20,698 bases of DNA from DATGEO01 sp035310015 (GTDB lineage: Bacteria > Chloroflexota > Dormibacteria > Dormibacterales > Dormibacteraceae): contig DATGEO010000166.1 in NCBI GenBank assembly GCA_035310015.1, positions 1 to 20,698 on the forward strand, given 5' to 3'. A model generated the notes under the pieces. It was not told the origin of the DNA. It ran no database searches and saw only the letters and a program-made list of their open reading frames with translations. Positions 7,264 to 14,630 of the stretch are shown here, piece after piece. The first letter of the stretch is position 1, and the number at the start of each line of letters is the position of its first letter. Position numbers and translations under genes: made by a program.

Positions 7264-8445
7264 ATGGCGCAGGAAACGGATTTCCACATTCGCGACCATC
7301 TGCTCTACGAGGTCGCGCGAGACCTCAGCTCCTCCCTCGAGCTGAGGGAGGTCCTCGGCAAGGTCATGGACCGCGTGATCAACCTGATGCAGGCGTCCCG
7401 CGGTTTCATCGTGCTGGTCGACCCCGTCACCAACGAGATGTCGGTGGAGATGGCCGGCGGCGAGACCGACGAGGAGAAGTCGAAACGCTTCCTGGGCTCC
7501 AAGAGCGTCATCGACCAGGTCGTGCGCACGGGCAGGGCGGTGGTCTCGACCGACGCCAGCCTTGACGACCGCTTCAAGGGCCAGCAGTCCGTCATTCTCC
7601 AGAACCTGCGCTCGATCATCGCAGTGCCCCTCGTCACCAAGGGCAAGGTCATCGGCGCGGTCTACGTCGACAACCCCTTTCGCGCGGCGATCTTCGAGGA
7701 GAAGGACAAGGAGTTCCTCCAGGCCATCGCCGACCTGGCCGCGATCGCCATCGACAACGCCCGGCAGTACTCGCGCTCGGAGTTCCTGCGCGACCTGTTC
7801 GCGCGCTACGTCAACAAGCAGGTCACCGACTACGTGCTCGAGCGCTCGGCGCCCGGCACGGTTTTCCTTCCCGGCGAGAGGCGCGAGGTCACCATGCTCA
7901 ACTCCGACATCGCCGGCTTCTCGACCCTGTCACAGCGCATGCGCGCCGACGAGCTGGTCGACTTCTTGAACCGCTACTTCGGGCGGATGATCGACATCGT
8001 GCTCGACCACGGCGGCAACATCGACAAGTTCCAGGGCGACGGCATGCTCGTCGTCTTCGGCGCTCCGAACACGATGGTGGACCACGCCGCTCGCGCTTAT
8101 GAGGCGGCGCAGTCGATGGTGCGAGAGGTCGCCCTGTTCAACCAGGAGCTCGAAGAGGGCGGCAAGCCGCCGATCGCGATCGGCATCGGGCTCGACACCG
8201 GCGAGGTGGTCGCCGGCCACGTCGGCTCGGACAAGCGCCTCGAGTTCACGCTCATCGGGGTGCCCGTCAACAACAGCGCCTACCTGTCCAAGGTCCGGCC
8301 GCCACGCGTCCTGCTCTCGGAGGCGACCAAGGCGGCCCTGCCCCTGGGCGTGACCGTCCTGGACTACGAGCCGATGCTGCTCAAGGGCGCCCGGGAGCCG
8401 CAGCCCATCTTCCAGCTGGAGATCGAGGTCACGGCCGAGAGCTAG
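7264..8445 (+). CDS. GAF-domain class III adenylate/guanylate cyclase
   Basis: The 393-aa soluble protein has an N-terminal GAF sensor (about 28-168) joined by a helix (RSEFLRDLFARYV, 171-183) to a class III nucleotide cyclase catalytic domain (about 205-390). By family it should make a cyclic nucleotide from ATP (or GTP) as a dimer, controlled by ligand binding to GAF. Metal ligands D215 (NSDIAGFS) and D259 (FQGDGM), substrate lysine K255 (DKF), adenine-selecting T329 (EFTLIG) and N336 (VNN) are visible. The position of the transition-state arginine, normally in VNxAxRL, is Y340 (VNNSAYL). Activity may therefore be reduced, altered or lost. The ATG at 7264 is the first good start. The gene is divergent from uvrD and converges on the transglycosylase with 15 nt between stops. 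Confidence 0.93.
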   Translation: MAQETDFHIRDHLLYEVARDLSSSLELREVLGKVMDRVINLMQASRGFIVLVDPVTNEMSVEMAGGETDEEKSKRFLGSKSVIDQVVRTGRAVVSTDASLDDRFKGQQSVILQNLRSIIAVPLVTKGKVIGAVYVDNPFRAAIFEEKDKEFLQAIADLAAIAIDNARQYSRSEFLRDLFARYVNKQVTDYVLERSAPGTVFLPGERREVTMLNSDIAGFSTLSQRMRADELVDFLNRYFGRMIDIVLDHGGNIDKFQGDGMLVVFGAPNTMVDHAARAYEAAQSMVREVALFNQELEEGGKPPIAIGIGLDTGEVVAGHVGSDKRLEFTLIGVPVNNSAYLSKVRPPRVLLSEATKAALPLGVTVLDYEPMLLKGAREPQPIFQLEIEVTAES

Positions 8446-8460
8446 AGGCGGCCCGGGCGT

Positions 8461-9045
8461 TCAGCCCTGGCAGACCCACTGGCTGGGCCCGTCGCGCGCG
8501 TACAGCCAGGCGGCCGCGTCGGAGTTGGCGATAGGGTCGAACGGCGACGACGCATGCTCCGGGGTGAAGGCCCACGTGCTGGGCAGGAACTGGAAGAGCC
8601 CCGAAGCGCCGCTCGACGTGTTCACCGACGTCGGGTGATACCGCGACTCGCACCAGGCGACGTTGAAGGCCCAGCGCAGCGCGTCCTGCCCGAGCGGGCG
8701 GAAAGCGTCGTTGATCGCCTTGGCGATGTAGTCCGGCGGCGCCGGATGGTTGCTCAGGGCGGCGATGCGCGCCGCCTCGGCGACGGCCTCGGCCTGCGCC
8801 TGGACGCGCTCCTGGTAGGAGTTCCAGCCCTGGTCGTACTCCTGGGACCAGGCCTCGACCTCGGCGATCTCCGCGCTCTGGACCCGCTGCGCCCGGACGT
8901 TGCCGAGCACCGACTGCTGGTTGTACGCCGTCAGCTGGGTGACGGCCGGGTGCGCCGCTGCGGCCTCCGGGCCCTGCAGACGCGGGGCGAGGACGGTACC
9001 GAGTACGACCGCCCACACGAGGACGGCCCGGAACATTGCAACCAC
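8461..9045 (-). CDS. Secreted lytic-transglycosylase-like (SLT/lysozyme fold) protein
   Basis: The product is probably an exported peptidoglycan-cleaving enzyme. The 194-aa chain starts with a signal peptide (about 1-31, hydrophobic AVLVWAVVLGTVLA, cleavage near AAAAHP). An Ala/Gln/Glu-rich helical stretch follows (about 50-97), then a compact C-terminal SLT-like domain (about 105-194). Candidate catalytic Glu is E133 in NVAWCESRYHP. The second hallmark is SGASGLFQFLPSTW (145-158), with DPIANSDAAAWLY further on. C132 and C192 could form a disulfide. The domain size also resembles resuscitation-promoting-factor or actinobacterial transglycosylase-like domains, so the exact bond cut is uncertain. 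I chose the GTG at 9043-9045 because AGGAG lies 9 nt upstream; an in-frame ATG three codons later is possible. A leader of about 100-195 nt precedes it. Confidence 0.88.
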   Translation of the reverse strand: MVAMFRAVLVWAVVLGTVLAPRLQGPEAAAAHPAVTQLTAYNQQSVLGNVRAQRVQSAEIAEVEAWSQEYDQGWNSYQERVQAQAEAVAEAARIAALSNHPAPPDYIAKAINDAFRPLGQDALRWAFNVAWCESRYHPTSVNTSSGASGLFQFLPSTWAFTPEHASSPFDPIANSDAAAWLYARDGPSQWVCQG

Positions 9046-9180
9046 GCTCTTTCGCTCCTGCTTGGGGACGCCCTACCCCTGGGGCGCCTTCAGGCCTGAG
9101 CTCGGAGCGGAGACGTCGGCGGGACCGCTCAGGTCTTATGGGAAGAGGCCACCTTACCAAACGGATGGCCACTTTGTGTA
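9046..9180 (-). ncRNA. Possible structured 5' leader of the transglycosylase gene, ydaO-like at best
   Basis: The minus strand carries a possible -10, TAAGGT (9151-9156), giving a leader of about 100 nt that ends at the AGGAG Shine-Dalgarno. Within it lie CATAAGACCTGAGCGG, the palindrome CAGGCCTG, and CGCCC pairing with GGGCG around a GGGGTAGGGCGTCC stretch. This loosely recalls the c-di-AMP (ydaO/yuaA) riboswitch, which often precedes cell-wall hydrolase genes in Actinomycetota. However, the conserved GTCAGCTAACC segment of that class is not visible. It could equally be an unrelated leader. Confidence 0.2.
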
Positions 9181-9240
9181 GCCGTTAAGAAGGGTTAGCG
9201 GGCGTCGCCGCTTCGTCGGGGGTAAGGCGGCGGGTCGGGG

Positions 9241-10935
9241 CTAGAGGCTCAGGACGAGCCAGCCGACCTGGACCTTGGTGCAGCCCAGGGCCCGGTGCAC
9301 CGCCCAGGTCGACGAGCTCAGCGTCGCCGAGTCGGTCGCCGAAAGCTGGCCGCTGGTGGTGTAGGCCGCCAGGGCGTTCAGGAACGCGTCCAGCTGGTTG
9401 CAGGTCGTGTTCGTGTCGCCGCGGGTCAGCGAAGCGGAGGCCGCGCGCAGCTTGGCCGACAGCCCGCTCTTCTCGCCGCTGTTCAGCGACTGCATCGTCT
9501 GCACGTAGGAGTCGATGATGCCCAGGGCCTGGGCCGGCGTCTCGACGGTCACATCGACCGTCGCCGTCCCCGTGCCGCCGTCGTCATCGACGACGTTGTA
9601 GGTCACTGTGTACGTGCCCGGCGCGGCATACGCGTACCAGCCGGTCGAGTCGCCCGAGCCACCCGCGGCGTACGCGTACGTGTCAGCCGCGGAGCCGTCC
9701 CCGTAGTCCCACGACGCAACGTGCGTGTCCAGCACGCCGGGGTCCGTGAACCCGCCGCTGAAGGTCACGGTCTGCAGCGGCACCAGGACCAGGGTCGCGT
9801 GGCTGACGGAGGTGATGGCGGCGGCCGGCGGGACGTTGGCGCCGCTGAACGTGACGGCTGCCGTCGCGCTGTTGCCGCCGTCGTCGATGGCCTGGAGCGT
9901 GACCGCGAAGTCGCCTTCATCGTCGGGCGTGACGTTGATCGAGGTGCCGGTGCCGGTCTCGTACGGGTTGCCGTTCTTGGTGACGGTCCAGTTCAGCGTG
10001 AAGCCGGCGGCGTTGTCGGCCGCGCTCGGGCTGCTTGCCTTACCGGTGAGGGTGATGGCCGTGCCCTCGGGCCCGCTCGCCGGCGCGCCGGTGATCGTCA
10101 CCGTTGGCGGCACCGGGAGCACGGTGAAGCTGAAGGATACGGAGGCGGTGCCGCCATGGCCGTCGCTTGCGGCCACGGTGACGTTCTGGGTCGGCGCCTC
10201 GTCGGCTCCTGGCGCGGTCCATGTCCACGTGCCGGACGACGAGCCCGTCTTGGCGAGGCTGCCGGCGGAGACGCTGAGCGAGACGCTGTCGCCGTCAGGA
10301 TCGGAGTACGTGCCGGAGTTGGTCGCCGTCGACCCTTCCGGCGCGGTCACGACCGAGTTCGCCTCGGCAACCGCCGGCGGCGTGTTGGCGCTCCCGCTCA
10401 CGACCCACGTCTCGAAGCAGAAGTCCTTGCCGAAGGAGCTCTGGTAGATCCACTGGCCGGCCGACATCAGCCACAGCTGGCCGGCGGGGTAGTTGTCGTA
10501 CGAGTAGCTGTCGTACCACGTGATCGCCGGGCTCGACTGGAGGACGATTGCGTAGGGGGTGCCCTTGGCCACCGCCACCGGGCTGGCGAATACGAAGTCG
10601 TGCCACGCGTGGCAGCAGTTGATGTAGCCGGTGAAGCTGCTCGAGCCGAGCACCAGGCCGCTGGGCTTGCCACCGCTGACGGACTGCAGCTGGACGACGG
10701 CCGTGACCGACCCCGAGGTGGTCGCGATCATGAGCGAGACCCGGTCCACCCGACCGGTCGCGCCGGCGGTGAAGGTCTGGGCCATCGGGGTGCGCAGGCT
10801 GTTGGCGCCGGTGGCGACCGTCTGGCTCTGGTCGAGCGTGTCGCCGGAGGCCTGCGCCGAAGGCACCACGGCCAGCCACAGGCCGGCGGCCAGCGCGACC
10901 CCGAGACTCCGCCGAAGACGATGCCCAACGCCCAT
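9241..10935 (-). CDS. Secreted multidomain PKD/Ig-like protein with C-terminal FIMAH-like domain
   Basis: The 564-aa exported protein has unknown substrate and is probably a surface or extracellular adhesin or binding module. A signal peptide covers 1-29 (ALAAGLWLAVVPSAQAS). Residues 32-180 form a beta-sandwich region rich in aromatics (QTFTAGATGRVDRVSLMI, CFETWVV) resembling 'choice-of-anchor' or carbohydrate-binding folds. Two Ig/cadherin-like repeats follow (about 186-273, SDPDGDSVSLSV; 277-365). A PKD domain spans 369-465 (SWDYGDGS, TYTVTYNVVDDDGG). The C-terminal segment 468-552 is helical and resembles FIMAH domains (IIDSYVQTMQSLNSGEKSGL, AFLNAL, SGQLS). No transmembrane or LPXTG anchor is present. 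The ATG at 10933-10935 has a weak AGAAG upstream. It begins 18 nt after the AAA-cyclase stop, so it is probably on the same transcript. Confidence 0.85.
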   Translation of the reverse strand: MGVGHRLRRSLGVALAAGLWLAVVPSAQASGDTLDQSQTVATGANSLRTPMAQTFTAGATGRVDRVSLMIATTSGSVTAVVQLQSVSGGKPSGLVLGSSSFTGYINCCHAWHDFVFASPVAVAKGTPYAIVLQSSPAITWYDSYSYDNYPAGQLWLMSAGQWIYQSSFGKDFCFETWVVSGSANTPPAVAEANSVVTAPEGSTATNSGTYSDPDGDSVSLSVSAGSLAKTGSSSGTWTWTAPGADEAPTQNVTVAASDGHGGTASVSFSFTVLPVPPTVTITGAPASGPEGTAITLTGKASSPSAADNAAGFTLNWTVTKNGNPYETGTGTSINVTPDDEGDFAVTLQAIDDGGNSATAAVTFSGANVPPAAAITSVSHATLVLVPLQTVTFSGGFTDPGVLDTHVASWDYGDGSAADTYAYAAGGSGDSTGWYAYAAPGTYTVTYNVVDDDGGTGTATVDVTVETPAQALGIIDSYVQTMQSLNSGEKSGLSAKLRAASASLTRGDTNTTCNQLDAFLNALAAYTTSGQLSATDSATLSSSTWAVHRALGCTKVQVGWLVLSL

Positions 10936-10953
10936 TTGGCTTCTGGAACGCGG

Positions 10954-13900
10954 TCAGGCCCGAATTCCTGCGCGAGTTCCCACAAGATAGGCGGGAACCG
11001 GCGCCTCGAACCCCTTCAACGGCCTTTCCACGCGCTCGACCTTGAGCCCGCGCTCCTCCACCCAGTCACGTACTCGGCGGTAGGCCTCCTCGCTGAGAGC
11101 TACCTCGCCCGCGGCGGCCTCCGCCTGCAGCCGCGCCGCCAGGTTGGTCACGCCGCCGAGGACGCTGACGTTGGCCGACCTGGCGAGCCTGCCGACGACG
11201 GCCGGGCCCACGGCCACGGCGGCACCGACCGGCAGCCCGATCAGCGCCGCCTTGTCGATGATCGCGATCGCCGCCTGCAGAGCATGCAGCGTGTGATCGA
11301 TGGACTGCCCGGAGACGTTGAACGTGGCCATCACCGCATCGCCCGCGAACTTGTCGATGATGCCGTGCTGGCGCCCCACCTCCTGCGTCGCCCAGCGTTG
11401 AAGGGAGGCGATGCGCTCGGCGGTGAGGGCTGGGGCTGAATCACCGGAAAGCTCGGTGTAGCCGCGTACGTCGGCGAACAGCACGCTCACCATCCTCTCC
11501 CCGGTCTTCCCCACTTCGTCCGCGGCCGCTGCCACGGCGGTCGCGGGTGGCGCGAGGTCGATGCCGAGGCGGGCGGCGGTATCGCGTGCGAGCCTGGCCG
11601 CCAGCTTCGCTCCGGAGGCGTCCATCTCGGCCACGGCCGCCTCGAGCCGGGCCCGCCCGCCGGCCGGATCGCCGGAACGGACCTCGGCCTCGGCGAGGGC
11701 TCGGTCCAGGTGCCAGGCGTCGAGCAGGAAACCCTGCTGCCGGAAGTACTCGTCCGACGTCCGCAGGATGGCAACCGCGTCGGTGAAGCGTCCCTCGAGC
11801 AGGGCCAGGCGCCCGCGAGCGACCTCGTGCCGAACCAGCGGTGGCTGCACGTCCTGGTTGGGGACACGTCCGAGGAAGTCGCGCAGCCAGGCGGGATCGG
11901 AGGACGCCGCCTCCGCGATGGCGTCGGCAGGAGAGCCCAGCTGGATGATGCGAGGGTCGACGTCGCGGACGATCGCAAGAGCACCTGCCTCATCGCCCGC
12001 GGAAAGGAGGGTGCGCACGCGCGCCCTCAGGTCATACACGACGTCCTGGGCTTCGACCCGGCTCGAAATCGGCGGCAGGACCTCGGCCGCTTCATCCGGT
12101 TGAAGGCTCTCGGCCAGCGCTTCGGCCAGCAGCACGCTGTCCCGCCACTCGTTCTTCGCGTTGCCCGCGTCCTTCGCGCTCTGCGTCGCCGATCTGGCGA
12201 CGGCGAGCGCCTCGTCCACACGCCCCTGGTGCAGAGCGATCATGCTCCGGAAGTAGCTCGGCCATTGCTCCGTCGCCCTGCCGGCGGCGCGCTGCAGCCA
12301 CATGACCGCGCGTCGGCCCTCCCCCAGGTGGACCGCGATCCAGGTCGCGTTGAAGATCGCATTCGTGGTCTGGAAGTAATGGTTGCCCTCGACCGCACCG
12401 CGAAAGCTGTCTTCAAGGTAGCGGAAGCCCTCCTCGACCTGGCCGGCGGCGCACTTGGCCAGGCCAACGAAGTTCCACGACCAGGCCAGAGCCATGGTGG
12501 AGCCGGCCTGGCGGGCGATCTCTGCGGCCCGCATCGAGTCCGCGAGGCCCATGTCGCCGACCATGTCGAAGGTGCTCAAGCCGGCGAGCCGGATGTAGGC
12601 GACCGCAAGCGCCTCGCTCGGGCCGGCCGCCTCCAACACCTCGCGCGCCCGCTCGAATTCCACTCGCGCCTTGTCCGGGCGCTGCAGCTCCCAGTAGCAG
12701 CGGCCGAGCAGGATCCGGTGGCCGGCCGCCTCGACCGTCAGCCCGGCCACCTCGAGGTCGGCTATCCCCTGCTCGAGCAGCCGCCTCGCCGCCGCGACCT
12801 CGGCGTTGGTCCAGTATGCGTCGCCCGCCCGGCACATCAGCCGGCTGCGCTCGACGGCGTCGGCGACGTGGGGCAGCGCGCGCTCGAACAGCGTGGCCGC
12901 GTCCTTGTAGGCGCGGGCGCCGATCGCGGCCTCCGCCGCCGCCACGCACATGCCCACGGCCTGCTCGTAGCTGCCGGCCATCAGCAGGTGGTGCGCCAGG
13001 TCCACGGGCTTCCAGCCGGGTTGCGACTCCAGGACCGCCGCGATGCGCGAATGGAGCTGTTGCCGCCGGGGCACGATGATGTCCTCGTAAACCGCCTCCC
13101 GCGTCAGGGCGTGGCGGAACACGTAGCGCCCGGAAAGGCGATCCGCCTGCTCGATCAGCTGGTTGGTGACGCACGCCTCGAGCGCGGCGAGCACCGCCGA
13201 CTCGCTTTTCTCCGTCACCGCGGCAAGAGTCGCGAGGTCGAACGATTGACCGATCGCCGAAGCCGCGGACAGCACGTCGACCTCGTCGCGGCTCAGGCTG
13301 GTAAGGCGCACCAGGATGGTGTCGCGCACCGTGCGGGGCATGCGGATCTCGTGCAGGCTCTTCCGGTCCCAGCCGGAGTCGGTCCTGAAGATGTCGCCGC
13401 GATCGATCGCATCGCGCAGGAGCTCCTCGAGCACGAAGGGGTTGCCCTCGCTCCGCTGGTGCATGAAGTCGCGGAACTCGTCGCTCAGGTCCTGCTCGTC
13501 GAAGATCGCCATCACCATGTCTTTCACGGCGGCGGGCGGCAGCGGGCTGAGCTCGATCAGCTGCGCCTGCCCTGAGCGGCGCCAGCCCTGGATGGTCGGC
13601 ACGAGCGCGTGCCTGCGGTGCAGCTCGTCTGTTCTGTAGGTCGCGAGCACCAGGACGTTGGTCGAGCGCAGACGCCGGGTGGCGTAGTCGACCAGCTCGC
13701 GGGTGGCCGGATCCGCCCAGTGGAGGTCCTCGAGGATCAGGAGGAGGCCGCGGCTGCGCGCCGCATCCCTTAAAAGGAGCAGGATCGCCTCGAACAGCCG
13801 GAGCTTGGCCTGCGTCGCGTCGCCCACCGCCGGCTGCGGCCGGCCCATCTGCGGGAAGAGCTGCGCCAGCTCCTCTGCCGCGGACCCGAGGCGTTCGCGC

Positions 13901-14190
13901 AGCGCTGCGACGTCCTGCGTCGACAGGTAGTTGCCGATGGCCTCCAGGAACGGCAGGTACGGAAGCGACAGCTCGGCCTCGCTGCACACGCCCGACATCA
14001 CGGTGCAGCCGAGGCGGGTGGCTCGCTCGCTCAGCTCGTGCACCAGCCGGGATTTGCCCATCCCGGCCTCGCCACCCAGGATCACGGCTCCACCCTCGCC
14101 GCGCAGGGCGGAAAGCAGGTCGTCCTCGAGCAGGGAGATCTCTGCTTCGCGACCGACGACCCTTGGGCTGACGACGCGGACCAGGGCCAT
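10954..14190 (-). CDS. AAA-ATPase/TPR protein with C-terminal class III nucleotide cyclase domain
   Basis: This 1078-aa signalling protein has an N-terminal STAND-like AAA module (about 10-330): Walker A GEAGMGKS (40-47), Walker B LLLILEDLHWAD (149-160), and an HxxGNPF-like RSEGNPFVLEEL sensor region. A long alpha-helical TPR-like region covers about 390-880. A class III cyclase domain covers 897-1060. Its metal ligands are D907 (FADVRGY) and D951 (AGDAVM), substrate lysine K947 (DKF), adenine-pocket S1009, N1016 and arginine R1020 (VTNLAARL). All catalytic roles are occupied, so it is probably active. In the common arrangement the cyclase precedes the ATPase; here the order is reversed. The ATG at 14188-14190 lies 4 nt after the cNMP-binding gene's stop, implying coupling. 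It probably produces the nucleotide sensed by that neighbour (inference). Confidence 0.92.
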   Translation of the reverse strand: MALVRVVSPRVVGREAEISLLEDDLLSALRGEGGAVILGGEAGMGKSRLVHELSERATRLGCTVMSGVCSEAELSLPYLPFLEAIGNYLSTQDVAALRERLGSAAEELAQLFPQMGRPQPAVGDATQAKLRLFEAILLLLRDAARSRGLLLILEDLHWADPATRELVDYATRRLRSTNVLVLATYRTDELHRRHALVPTIQGWRRSGQAQLIELSPLPPAAVKDMVMAIFDEQDLSDEFRDFMHQRSEGNPFVLEELLRDAIDRGDIFRTDSGWDRKSLHEIRMPRTVRDTILVRLTSLSRDEVDVLSAASAIGQSFDLATLAAVTEKSESAVLAALEACVTNQLIEQADRLSGRYVFRHALTREAVYEDIIVPRRQQLHSRIAAVLESQPGWKPVDLAHHLLMAGSYEQAVGMCVAAAEAAIGARAYKDAATLFERALPHVADAVERSRLMCRAGDAYWTNAEVAAARRLLEQGIADLEVAGLTVEAAGHRILLGRCYWELQRPDKARVEFERAREVLEAAGPSEALAVAYIRLAGLSTFDMVGDMGLADSMRAAEIARQAGSTMALAWSWNFVGLAKCAAGQVEEGFRYLEDSFRGAVEGNHYFQTTNAIFNATWIAVHLGEGRRAVMWLQRAAGRATEQWPSYFRSMIALHQGRVDEALAVARSATQSAKDAGNAKNEWRDSVLLAEALAESLQPDEAAEVLPPISSRVEAQDVVYDLRARVRTLLSAGDEAGALAIVRDVDPRIIQLGSPADAIAEAASSDPAWLRDFLGRVPNQDVQPPLVRHEVARGRLALLEGRFTDAVAILRTSDEYFRQQGFLLDAWHLDRALAEAEVRSGDPAGGRARLEAAVAEMDASGAKLAARLARDTAARLGIDLAPPATAVAAAADEVGKTGERMVSVLFADVRGYTELSGDSAPALTAERIASLQRWATQEVGRQHGIIDKFAGDAVMATFNVSGQSIDHTLHALQAAIAIIDKAALIGLPVGAAVAVGPAVVGRLARSANVSVLGGVTNLAARLQAEAAAGEVALSEEAYRRVRDWVEERGLKVERVERPLKGFEAPVPAYLVGTRAGIRA

Positions 14191-14194
14191 CAGG

Positions 14195-14602
14195 TCAGCC
14201 CCGGGGCTTCTGGGCTTCCTCCGCCTCGCGCAGTCTCCGGCTGAGCGTCTGCAGCAGCCGGTAGCTGATCTCGGGGTGCTCGCTCAGGAAGGACTTGAAG
14301 CCCCACTCGGGCACCGCCGCCGCGACCAGGTCGGTCTTGGCGGAGATGTCCGCGCTGCGGCCCTTCATGTCGAGCAGCGCCATCTCGCCGAAGTAGTCAC
14401 CCGGACCGAGCCTGCGGTGACGGCCGTCGCTCGTGGTCACCTCCGCCTCGCCCTCGAGGATGACGAGGAAGCCGACGCCGTCCTTGCCGTGGACGACCAT
14501 CTTGGCGCCTGCCTGATGGCGGACCTCGCGCATCTCCCTCGCCAGCTTCTTGAGATCGCCTTCCGAGAACCCTGCGAACAGTCCGACCGGCTTCAGATCC
14601 AT
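14195..14602 (-). CDS. Stand-alone cyclic-nucleotide-binding domain protein
   Basis: The 135-aa protein consists of a single Crp/cNMP-binding beta-barrel with no DNA-binding helix-turn-helix; only a charged helix (110-131) follows. The phosphate-binding cassette is intact: FGEMALL (71-77) with E73, and R82/S83 in GRSADI. These correspond to the ribose- and phosphate-contacting Glu, Arg and Ser of E. coli CRP. It should therefore bind cAMP (or cGMP), but must act through protein contact rather than directly on DNA. The ATG at 14600-14602 is preceded at 7 nt by TAGAAT and has no Shine-Dalgarno, suggesting a leaderless message. It is the first gene of a likely operon with the AAA-TPR-cyclase, 4 nt downstream. 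A regulatory-subunit or feedback role is inferred. Confidence 0.9.
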   Translation of the reverse strand: MDLKPVGLFAGFSEGDLKKLAREMREVRHQAGAKMVVHGKDGVGFLVILEGEAEVTTSDGRHRRLGPGDYFGEMALLDMKGRSADISAKTDLVAAAVPEWGFKSFLSEHPEISYRLLQTLSRRLREAEEAQKPRG

Positions 14603-14609
14603 CGGGCGG

Positions 14610-14615
14610 ATTCTA
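14610..14615 (-). promoter_or_regulatory. Probable -10 box of the cNMP-binding/AAA-cyclase operon
   Basis: The minus strand reads TAGAAT, 7 nt before the ATG at 14602. This is the best TANNNT match in the window and fits a leaderless transcript. No clear -35 hexamer is present. Confidence 0.55.
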
Positions 14616-14630
14616 AACGGCTGTGGCGGG

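Noticed and set aside
11710..13575. Long open frame (over 600 codons) on the plus strand opposite the AAA-TPR-cyclase
   Set aside because: It is antisense to a gene with clear Walker and TPR features, has skewed His/Arg/Asp-rich composition and no recognisable domain. High GC lengthens antisense frames.
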